Positions 1 to 5,452 of a stretch of 8,037 bases of DNA are shown in pieces. The position numbers and the translations under genes are program-made. This DNA comes from Lentisphaeria bacterium (GTDB lineage: Bacteria; Verrucomicrobiota; Lentisphaeria; Oligosphaerales; Lenti-02), in the NCBI GenBank assembly GCA_023145395.1, contig JAGLDW010000419.1, forward strand, positions 1 through 8,037. Reading direction: 5' to 3'. Under the pieces are notes generated by a model. The model made no database searches and was not told the DNA's origin. It saw only the letters and a program-made list of their open reading frames with translations. Numbering within the stretch: position 1 is the stretch's first letter; every line of letters starts with the position of its first letter.

Positions 1-967
1 ACCACTCCCACACATTCCCATGCATGTTGTAAAGCCCCAGCGCATTGGGTAGGCGGAGCCCCACTGGAACCGTCCCCTCATAGTTGTTCTCGGCGGTGTC
101 CGCGTACTCGCCAAGCCGGGCGGGGTCATCGCCAAAATGGAACGCCGTCGTTGTTCCCGCGCGGCAAGCGTACTCCCATTCCGTTTCGATGGGGAGACGG
201 TATGTCCCGATCGGCACGTCCTCGAGGCGGCAGAGCCTCTTCAGGAAGCGTTGGGCGTCGTACCAAGTGACCTCCTCAACGGGTCGTTCTGATCCATCCA
301 CGCTGAAATGGCTCGGTTTCAATCCTGTGACTTGTTTGTACTGCGCCTGCGTGACTTCGTATTTTCCGAGATAGAACGGATGCAGAATCACCCGCACGTG
401 TTGTCGCTCGACCTCTCCTCGGCCAGGCTCGTTCCCGGGGCTGCCAAGGATCACGAGCCCGGGAGGCACGAGGCGCAGGCGCATTCCAATCGAGTTGACG
501 ATCTCCACCGGCAACGAATAATCGTCTGAAGATGTCAACTGCGCCTGCTGCATCGAGAGGCTGCCACTGGCTAGGCCCACCAGGTTGGCAAGCCCAACCT
601 TCTCCGCCTCGTGCACCCCCTTCATCGACAGCGCCTTTTCTCCCAGGAGAGGGGCGAAGTTCGGCTCGCGGATCCGGACGGCTTTCACGGTGGGAGTCCT
701 TGGCTTCTCTTCCCCGCGCCCGAGGAACGGCCGGACGACAAAATGCTCCAGGACGGCGAATGCCACGGCAATCTGCACCCCCCAGATCAGTATGCGCAGG
801 CGCGAAGTCCCGCGTTTCCCGCCCGTTTCGCCCTGCGTCTTGCGCAATCCGGCGGCGGCTTCGGCCAGACGCCGCCCATCCAGCCGCACCATTCGTTTCT
901 TGCGCTTCAGGCGTCTTTTTGGCGCTGTCTCAGGTCCGTTGTCCCGCGTGTTGTCCTCGGCAGTCAC
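1..967 (-). CDS. Membrane-anchored FGE-sulfatase (SUMF1-like) domain protein, partial
   Basis: This gene runs off the left edge; 322 residues are visible. I chose the GTG at 967-965 because an in-frame TAG (970-968) lies directly upstream and a GGAG sits about 7-8 bases before it. The protein starts with about 55 polar, basic residues, followed by one hydrophobic segment (about 57-77) that suggests an inner-membrane anchor or uncleaved signal, then a linker. From about residue 152 it matches the formylglycine-generating-enzyme-like (FGE-sulfatase) fold: VPPGLVILGS (167-176), YEVTQAQY (203-210), P-V-E-E-V-T-W (229-235), LPIETEWEYACRAG (258-271) and MHGNVWEW (315-322). The part that holds the catalytic cysteines of true FGEs lies outside the window, so sulfatase-activating activity cannot be judged; many bacterial members lack it. 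The domain is probably periplasmic. It is the last visible gene of a minus-strand run, 62 bp after the LptF/G-like gene. Domain assignment is secure, function is not. Confidence 0.9.
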   Translation of the reverse strand, partial: MTAEDNTRDNGPETAPKRRLKRKKRMVRLDGRRLAEAAAGLRKTQGETGGKRGTSRLRILIWGVQIAVAFAVLEHFVVRPFLGRGEEKPRTPTVKAVRIREPNFAPLLGEKALSMKGVHEAEKVGLANLVGLASGSLSMQQAQLTSSDDYSLPVEIVNSIGMRLRLVPPGLVILGSPGNEPGRGEVERQHVRVILHPFYLGKYEVTQAQYKQVTGLKPSHFSVDGSERPVEEVTWYDAQRFLKRLCRLEDVPIGTYRLPIETEWEYACRAGTTTAFHFGDDPARLGEYADTAENNYEGTVPVGLRLPNALGLYNMHGNVWEW

Positions 968-1029
968 CTAGTGTCTCCATACTCCCGGACATCCCGCCGG
1001 GTGGTTCTCCGAGCTCTGGGTCGGCTTAT

Positions 1030-2193
1030 CTACCGTTTTCTGTACATGCCCCACGCACTGTAAACGAGGAAAAGCAGCGTGGGCAACGCACCGCCAACGG
1101 GGCAGGGGACATAGCCATTACGCCCCAGCATAAGAAACACGTGACTCGCAACGTAGTAGACAACCATCAGTCCCACCGCGAGCGCGAAGCCGCCAAGAAC
1201 TCCCGTCCGCTCATGCCTGATGGTCATGCCGACCCCCAGGAGAGCGCCGATCAGACAAGACAGCGGAAAAGTCAGACGGAACCAAATGGTCGCCACAAGC
1301 GTGCTCCGGGCACGTGGCGGCATGGACGGGTTCATCTCCATCACACGCAGCATCCGGGCAACGGAAAGCTCATCGACGGGACGCAGCTGGTTGAGAATCC
1401 GCAGCGGGGTCTCGTCAAGGTCTGGCATACGGCGAATCTCAAACACTTCGTCCTCTCCAATTGGCAGTCTGCCTTCGGGGTCGAAACGGCTGAGAAGTCC
1501 ATTGTGGAAGGCCCAGCTCCCGTTGGCGTGGATTGCCCAGGCGGCGCGCAGCTCCCATTCGGTGGTGTTGTCGGGACGGAATTGCTTGACCAGCACTCCG
1601 GATTGCCTCCCCTCTCTGTGGAAAGACTCGAAGAACCAGTCGCGATGCGCGTCCGGGTTGCTGAAAGCCAACTGGGTATGCTCGGCGCGGTGCTCTTCGG
1701 ACTCAGTCCACGTCCGGAGCATTTGCTGCGCCTTGTCCTCACAGCCGGGAGCGAAGCACTCGCTGAGGAGCAACACCACTCCGCTCAATGCCAGGGAGGA
1801 AAGCCAGATGGGCAGCCCGCAGGTGAGGAGCGAAAGTCCACCCGCACGCAGAGCGGTCAGCTCGTGGTGTCGGGTCAGCATACCAACCATGAAACTCGCA
1901 GCCAGCAGCACGGACATGGGAAGAACATTGGGCAAGTTCACAGGAAGCTGGAGGGCGAAATAGCGAAGAAAATCCCCCAGAACGGCGCGCCCCTGCTCCT
2001 TCGCCTCGAGAAAGTCCCCGAGCACGTCGAACACGTCCCGCACCAGAAACAACGCGGCAAACGCAATGAGGCAACAGCCCAGTGGAAGAAGAAACTCGCG
2101 GCTGATATACCAAAAGAGAATGGAGGAGACGCGGCGCGACACCGCCCCCGCATCTTCCCGTGTTCCCGTCTCTGTTTGCCTTGCAGATGACAC
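1030..2193 (-). CDS. LptF/LptG (YjgP/YjgQ) family permease
   Basis: The 387-residue product has the LptF/LptG layout. There are three N-terminal membrane segments (about 33-51, 88-106, 122-145), a periplasmic region rich in beta-type sequence (about 146-298), and three C-terminal segments (about 300-324, 331-356, 364-383). The family signature after the second helix is clear: H-E-L-T-A-L-R-A-G-G-L-S (110-121). Family members form the inner-membrane part of the LptB2FG transporter, which extracts lipopolysaccharide and passes it to LptC and the LptA bridge. The sequence alone does not let me choose between LptF and LptG, and neither the partner subunit nor LptB lies nearby. The start is a GTG 42 bp after the RDD gene stop; a GGAG lies about 12 bases upstream, which is long, so a start further in (for example GTG at 2142) is possible. 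Membership of the same transcript as its neighbours is inferred from spacing. Confidence 0.9.
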   Translation of the reverse strand: MSSARQTETGTREDAGAVSRRVSSILFWYISREFLLPLGCCLIAFAALFLVRDVFDVLGDFLEAKEQGRAVLGDFLRYFALQLPVNLPNVLPMSVLLAASFMVGMLTRHHELTALRAGGLSLLTCGLPIWLSSLALSGVVLLLSECFAPGCEDKAQQMLRTWTESEEHRAEHTQLAFSNPDAHRDWFFESFHREGRQSGVLVKQFRPDNTTEWELRAAWAIHANGSWAFHNGLLSRFDPEGRLPIGEDEVFEIRRMPDLDETPLRILNQLRPVDELSVARMLRVMEMNPSMPPRARSTLVATIWFRLTFPLSCLIGALLGVGMTIRHERTGVLGGFALAVGLMVVYYVASHVFLMLGRNGYVPCPVGGALPTLLFLVYSAWGMYRKR

Positions 2194-2235
2194 GTCGATC
2201 CAAAACTCCGCTACGGACGGGGCGGGGCAGCGCCC

Positions 2236-2994
2236 TCAGCCACCTGCACGCATCTTCTTGTTGCCGACCAGTTTGATCTTCACCATCCGCGTGTTGGTCA
2301 GTATTTCCTGAAGAGAACGCTTCGACGGCATCACGTAGGTGAAAAAGGGCGTGAAAACACCCGCGAAAACAGTCAGAAATGAATAGATGTAGATGCGCCC
2401 CAAGTAAAATCGCTTGCCTTCCGTATGCAAAAGGAACACACCCCAGAATTTCTGCCCCACGGTCTGGCCCCGGAACGCCATCATGCAGGAAAAATAGGCC
2501 ACTACCGACAGAAAAGCGGTGATGTACCCGACATAGAACACCGCAGTCGGAGTCACGAGAGTCTCCTCACTCACCAAGTCAAGAAAGAAAGCGAGCGAGA
2601 AAAACAGGAAAATCAGAATCAACATGCCGCCCACCACGACCACGTCCAGCACGGCCGCAAGGAACCGCATTCTCATGGACGCCGTGTCAAAGTCCTCGGC
2701 CCGCGAAGTCTTTAGCCCTGCCGCGCCATCATTCTCAGCCGCCTGCATGGTGGCGCGCCTGCGCACTCGCCCCATGACTCCTGGCTTGGCCTCTTCACTC
2801 GACTGGTTCAACAACAGGTCACGGAGAAACGGCACGTCAATCGCCCGTTCCCAGCGATGCAGAAGCGTGCTGCGGATCTGGCAATACGACGTGATGCGTC
2901 CGTTTTCAGCCCAGCGCACCAGGCAGTCCTGATCGACAGGACCGTACTCTTCCCCCTCTTCGGTCTTGACAATGTACTCCCGCTGATTCGCCAT
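2236..2994 (-). CDS. GYF-like plus RDD domain membrane protein
   Basis: The 252-residue product starts with a small soluble domain (about 6-60) resembling the bacterial GYF_2-type module: Y-I-V-K...G-E-E-Y-G-P-V, then a tryptophan-containing helix and N-G-R-I. A polar linker (about 62-105) leads to an RDD domain. The RDD arginine and first aspartate are visible at the start of helix 1 (R110 and D117 in R-F-L-A-A-V-L-D). The conserved G-Q-T-V-G-Q-K loop is at 176-182. Hydrophobic segments lie at about 111-140, 150-173 and 201-222. The second conserved aspartate, normally in an HDLLAGT-like motif, is E230 in S-L-Q-E-I-L-T-N-T. RDD proteins are poorly understood; some are proposed transporters or ion exchangers. 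I chose ATG 2994 over the upstream ATG at 3078 because GGGAG lies 8 bases before it and the domain begins at once. It is the first gene of the minus-strand run. Confidence 0.85.
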   Translation of the reverse strand: MANQREYIVKTEEGEEYGPVDQDCLVRWAENGRITSYCQIRSTLLHRWERAIDVPFLRDLLLNQSSEEAKPGVMGRVRRRATMQAAENDGAAGLKTSRAEDFDTASMRMRFLAAVLDVVVVGGMLILIFLFFSLAFFLDLVSEETLVTPTAVFYVGYITAFLSVVAYFSCMMAFRGQTVGQKFWGVFLLHTEGKRFYLGRIYIYSFLTVFAGVFTPFFTYVMPSKRSLQEILTNTRMVKIKLVGNKKMRAGG

Positions 2995-3336
2995 GGCGCT
3001 TGCTCCCACGATGCATTTCCGCTCTCTACGCCCTCTTCCCGTCGCCTGGCAGGAGCACACACGATCGAAGCTTGCCATTTCCGGGGAGGCATGAGGCTAT
3101 ATAAGATACCTGTCATTCCACGGAAAGAAAACACCGTGTCAGTGCTTGGATGACTCTCTTCATGGATCATGTCCAGAGGATGCGCTTCGCACACAGAAGT
3201 CGTTTGCGGTGTTTTGCATCATGTGGAGCTTGCAAGTCGAACTCCGAGCTGGAAGATTACAGACAGAAAAGCGGGCTCGGCGAGAAACGGAAGACAATCA
3301 GTCGAGACGTAGTTGTTTCAAGGAGGTTTTAGAGCA
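2995..3336. other. Divergent intergenic region between RDD and GcvH-like genes
   Basis: This 342-bp region separates two divergent genes and should hold promoters for both. An AT-rich core TATATAAGAT lies at 3098-3107 in otherwise GC-rich DNA. Read on the minus strand it gives a TATATA (3103-3098) with TTTCCG 17 bases upstream, a weak sigma-70-like match that could drive the RDD gene; no good plus-strand promoter was found. A short palindrome ACACCGTGT lies at 3131-3139. Two small overlapping reading frames (60 and 64 codons) occur just before the GcvH-like gene, but neither has a ribosome binding site or recognisable product, so they are not called. No tRNA or riboswitch structure was recognised. 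Confidence 0.4.
3320..3326 (+). promoter_or_regulatory. Strong Shine-Dalgarno for the GcvH-like gene
   Basis: AAGGAGG, a near-perfect anti-16S complement, lies 10 bases before the ATG at 3337. It decides the start in favour of that ATG over an in-frame TTG at 3313, which would sit upstream of this site. Confidence 0.75.
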
Positions 3337-3726
3337 ATGAGAGAACACCCTCTAGACTTGTCCTACACGACAAAGCACCTGTGGGTCCGAGCCGACGACG
3401 AGGAAACAGTGGCCACAGTCGGCATCACGCAGGACCTGGTGGACGATGTCCAGGACATCTCGGCCATCGACCTGCCGATGGTGGAAGACGAATTGGAGAT
3501 GGACACTTATTGCGTTCATCTTCACCTGCAGAACCGCATCCATCACCTGCGAGCTCCGGTGACGGGAAGAGTGCTCGAAATCAACAAGGATGTACTCGAC
3601 ACTCCATACCTGCTTCACGTGGAGCCATACGAACACTGGCTCTACAAGATGGAAATCGACGATACGGAAGAGTTCCATCTTCTCATGAGTTGCAAGCAGT
3701 ACGTTAAATTCCTCGATTCTCTGTAG
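3337..3726 (+). CDS. GcvH-like protein lacking the lipoyl lysine
   Basis: The 129-residue product has the length and order of motifs of glycine cleavage system H protein: Y-T-T-K-H-L-W-V (10-17), A-T-V-G-I-T (26-31), D-I-S-A-I-D-L-P (40-47), A-P-V-T-G-R-V (73-79) and an E-P-Y-E-H-W-L-Y-K-M (about 104-113) resembling DPYGEGWLIK. H protein normally carries lipoate on the lysine of an ESVKA motif. Counting back from the conserved P-V-(S/T)-G, that position is N66 within H-L-Q-N-R-I, and no lysine is near. The protein therefore should not act as the aminomethyl carrier. No gcvT, gcvP or lipoate ligase gene is in the window. The acidic first half and histidine-rich 61-70 stretch (H61, H63, H69, H70) are unusual. 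The next gene starts 12 bp after its stop, so co-transcription is likely. The fold family is clear; the function is unknown. Confidence 0.85.
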   Translation: MREHPLDLSYTTKHLWVRADDEETVATVGITQDLVDDVQDISAIDLPMVEDELEMDTYCVHLHLQNRIHHLRAPVTGRVLEINKDVLDTPYLLHVEPYEHWLYKMEIDDTEEFHLLMSCKQYVKFLDSL

Positions 3727-3738
3727 AGACACGCTCCT

Positions 3739-4416
3739 GTGCCCCCACCCCAAGAACCTCCATTTTCAACGAATACGCCTCGAGCTCTGGACACGATGGC
3801 GCTCGGGGTGTTGCTCGTGGGCGCCATACTGCTCTTGCCGGGTCTTGGCCGAACCCCCTTCGGTGATCTTGATCTCATCTACGTGATACCAACCTGGATG
3901 ACCGCCTTCGCCGCCTGGCGGATACGGGGGGGGGCGTCATCCTCAAGAACACTTCGGACCTGCATCGTACGGCTCAGAATCTCGGGAATGATGCTTGCGG
4001 GGCTCTCCCCCTTCCTTTCCTGGTGGACTCGTTGCGGGGACAGTTCCTACCTGGCCCTTAATGCGGCCTATGCCGTGTGTTTCGGAGTCTGGCACATTCT
4101 GGAGGTGCTGATGGTTGTGCGTATCATGGCCTGCGACCTTGGGCTTGAGGATATCGCCACGATGGCGAAGCGAGCCCAATCCCTGGTCGTATTCTGCCTG
4201 ATCGTTCCCATCCTGGCCTTTATCCTGTCTTTCGCTCTATCTCTGCTCGTCTACCCCACGACAGTACTCGCCGACCTCCGCGAGAGTTGGGCAACTGTGC
4301 CCGGGGTGTTTCGCTGCATCATCATCATCCCCGTCCTGAACGTCGGACGCGTTCTCTGGACAGCTCACAGATTCTTGGCCCATGTGGCAGGACAGCAAGG
4401 AGAAGCAGGCTCATGA
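3739..4416 (+). CDS. Polytopic membrane protein of unknown function
   Basis: I do not recognise a family for this 225-residue protein. A proline-rich N-terminus (1-15) is followed by about five or six hydrophobic segments (about 20-37, 45-61, 81-96, 103-130, 148-172, 190-207), so it is an integral inner-membrane protein. A polar, arginine-rich loop lies at about 61-80, and a cytosolic-type acidic/basic stretch at about 133-146. The GTG start is 12 bp after the GcvH-like stop and has only a weak GAGA upstream; ATG 3796, right before the first membrane segment, is an alternative. It overlaps pyrF by ATGA, which suggests translational coupling. A run of nine G (3926-3934) falls in the coding sequence; hydrophobic segments continue in the same frame on both sides, so the frame appears intact. 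Confidence 0.75.
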   Translation: MPPPQEPPFSTNTPRALDTMALGVLLVGAILLLPGLGRTPFGDLDLIYVIPTWMTAFAAWRIRGGASSSRTLRTCIVRLRISGMMLAGLSPFLSWWTRCGDSSYLALNAAYAVCFGVWHILEVLMVVRIMACDLGLEDIATMAKRAQSLVVFCLIVPILAFILSFALSLLVYPTTVLADLRESWATVPGVFRCIIIIPVLNVGRVLWTAHRFLAHVAGQQGEAGS

Positions 4417-5120
4417 CAGGCAAGGCAGACAGGCGGCGCACGGAACTGATCGTGGCGCTGGACGTGAACACACAGGAAGAAGCTCTCGCCGTGACCGAGA
4501 ACATCGGCGACGCAGTGCAGTGGTACAAGATCGGCAAGCAGCTGTTCACTCGCTTTGGACCCGGGATTGTTTCCGAACTTCGCAGCCGCGGCAAAAAGGT
4601 GTTTCTCGACCTCAAGTTCCATGACATCCCCAACACGGTGGCGCAAGCTGTGCGGTCCGCAGCCGCCATCGGCGCTGACATGACCAACGTGCACGCGGCT
4701 GGCGGCCCCAGTATGCTTCGCGCCGCGGCGGAGGCCGCGAACGAGACGGGGCTCCTCTGTATTGCAGTGACCGTGCTAACAAGCTTGGATCGCGAGGAAC
4801 TCGAGGCAGTTGGCGTCCACTCCAACCCGGCCGAGCAAGTTGCCAGACTGGGAAAACTGACCCGGAAATGTGGCCTCCCGGGTGTGGTCTGCAGCGCCAG
4901 GGAAATTGTCTTGCTTCGTGAAACGTGCGGTGATAGTTTCACGCTCGTTGTGCCTGGGATCCGACCCGCAGGCGCGGACAAGGGAGACCAAAAACGAGTG
5001 ATGACACCCGGTGAAGCGGCAGCCGCAGGTGCCGACTTCATTGTCGTGGGACGCCCGATCCGCGCCGCAGACGACCCGGCAGCAGCCGCAGCGGCCATCC
5101 TCGCCGAACTCGGACAGTAG
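4413..5120 (+). CDS. pyrF: Orotidine 5'-phosphate decarboxylase
   Basis: The 235-residue product catalyses the last step of UMP synthesis, decarboxylating orotidine 5'-monophosphate in the cytosol. The TIM-barrel motifs are complete: substrate-binding D17 in LIVALDV, K39 in W-Y-K-I-G, and the catalytic D-x-K-x-x-D as D66, K68 and D71 within LDLKFHDIPNT. Later come V-T-V-L-T-S (about 115-120), the phosphate-loop region V-V-P-G-I-R-P (about 184-190), and V-V-G-R-P-I near the C-terminus. Length is typical of the bacterial PyrF family. The ATG overlaps the stop of the preceding membrane-protein gene (ATGA), with AAGGAG 10 bases upstream, so this start is preferred over reading frames open further upstream. 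No other pyrimidine genes are nearby. Confidence 0.97.
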   Translation: MTGKADRRRTELIVALDVNTQEEALAVTENIGDAVQWYKIGKQLFTRFGPGIVSELRSRGKKVFLDLKFHDIPNTVAQAVRSAAAIGADMTNVHAAGGPSMLRAAAEAANETGLLCIAVTVLTSLDREELEAVGVHSNPAEQVARLGKLTRKCGLPGVVCSAREIVLLRETCGDSFTLVVPGIRPAGADKGDQKRVMTPGEAAAAGADFIVVGRPIRAADDPAAAAAAILAELGQ

Positions 5121-5144
5121 CTCGACCCGCCGTGAAGAGGTTTT

Positions 5145-5277
5145 AGTGATCAGTGATAGGTGATCGAGGTCATCAGTTATCGGTGTTCTCGCGGTGCAAT
5201 TTGTGTTCCTACCTGGAGTCAACCTGATGGAGTTGGAGTGTTTTCCACCGATCACCGAACACCGATCACCGATCACT
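5145..5277. repeat. Imperfect inverted repeat of GTGATCGG-like units
   Basis: Positions 5145-5162 and 5260-5277 are inverted copies matching at 16 of 18 bases (right arm reads AGTGATCGGTGATCGGTG on the minus strand). A second inverted pair, CGGTGTTC at 5181-5188 and its complement at 5257-5264, lies partly inside. Each arm is itself made of short GTGAT(C/A)(G/A)G repeats. Transcripts through it could fold into a long hairpin downstream of pyrF. I see no transposase, clear target duplication or U-tract, so its role (extragenic repeat, mRNA 3' end structure, or mobile remnant) is open. Confidence 0.7.
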
Positions 5278-5304
5278 CCCCCTCTCGCCCGGCCTTCTCG
5301 CACC

Positions 5305-5312
5305 GACCCAAG
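5305..5312. repeat. Left 8-bp target-site duplication of the MITE
   Basis: GACCCAAG directly abuts the left end of the 113-bp element and recurs identically at its right end (5426-5433), as expected for duplication of the insertion site. Confidence 0.75.
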
Positions 5313-5425
5313 GTAACCCCTCAGTTACGTGGGGACACGGCGGTTGAGGGCAACCGCCCTCCAAGTGCTTCGGGATGCCGCTGGTGTTCGCCGTCCTCGG
5401 TTATCCCACGAGACTGAGGGGTTAC
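5313..5425. mobile_element. 113-bp MITE with 21-bp terminal inverted repeats, IS66-like ends
   Basis: The two ends, 5313-5333 and 5405-5425, are inverted repeats matching at 19 of 21 bases; the outer 13 (GTAACCCCTCAGT) are perfect. The element is flanked on both sides by the perfect 8-bp direct repeat GACCCAAG. It is far too short for a transposase and encodes nothing recognisable, so it is non-autonomous. IS66-family insertion sequences are known for ends beginning 5'-GTAA and for 8-bp target duplications, so an IS66-type transposase is the likely mobiliser; this is inference, because no such gene is in the window. Inside lies a 7-bp hairpin, GGCGGTT (5339-5345) and AACCGCC (5352-5358). It inserted 27 bp upstream of the ppx-like ATG and accounts for the open reading frame upstream of that start. 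Confidence 0.8.
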
Positions 5426-5433
5426 GACCCAAG
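5426..5433. repeat. Right 8-bp target-site duplication of the MITE
   Basis: Second copy of GACCCAAG, directly abutting the right end of the 113-bp element. Removing the element and one copy restores a continuous short leader before the ppx-like gene. Confidence 0.75.
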
Positions 5434-5452
5434 ACTGTTCGGGGACCGCATC

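Larger units (their letters stand above)
5121..5452. other. Repeat-bearing intergenic region between pyrF and the Ppx/GppA gene
   Basis: This 332-bp stretch without a gene holds the GTGATCGG-type inverted repeat (5145-5277) and the MITE with its target duplications (5305-5433). The parts between them (5121-5144, 5278-5304, 5434-5452) show nothing beyond a GGGGA about 8 bases before the ATG at 5453, a possible ribosome binding site. No convincing promoter was recognised. Confidence 0.6.

Noticed and set aside
84..529. Plus-strand open frames at 84-374 and 308-529
   Set aside because: Both are antisense to the FGE-sulfatase-domain gene, which shows continuous family motifs through this region.
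532..2190. A 552-codon plus-strand open frame
   Set aside because: It lies antisense to the LptF/G-like gene and part of the FGE-domain gene, both with clear family motifs. Its translation is low in hydrophobic structure and rich in Arg, Pro and Ser with no recognisable domain, as expected for the shadow of GC-rich coding DNA.
3231..3242. GCAAGTCGAAC, resembling the start of 16S rRNA genes
   Set aside because: The match is about 11 bases only; the flanks do not continue as rRNA.
3146..3340. Small reading frames (TTG 3146 to 3340, overlapping the next ATG by ATGA; and ATG 3150 to 3332)
   Set aside because: Neither has a ribosome binding site, the first needs a TTG start, and the peptides show no domain. 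The C-x-x-x-C-x-x-C in the second is too short on its own to support a zinc ribbon.
4325..5098. A 257-codon minus-strand open frame
   Set aside because: It is antisense to pyrF, whose catalytic motifs are complete; the translation is Ala/Ser-rich without motifs.
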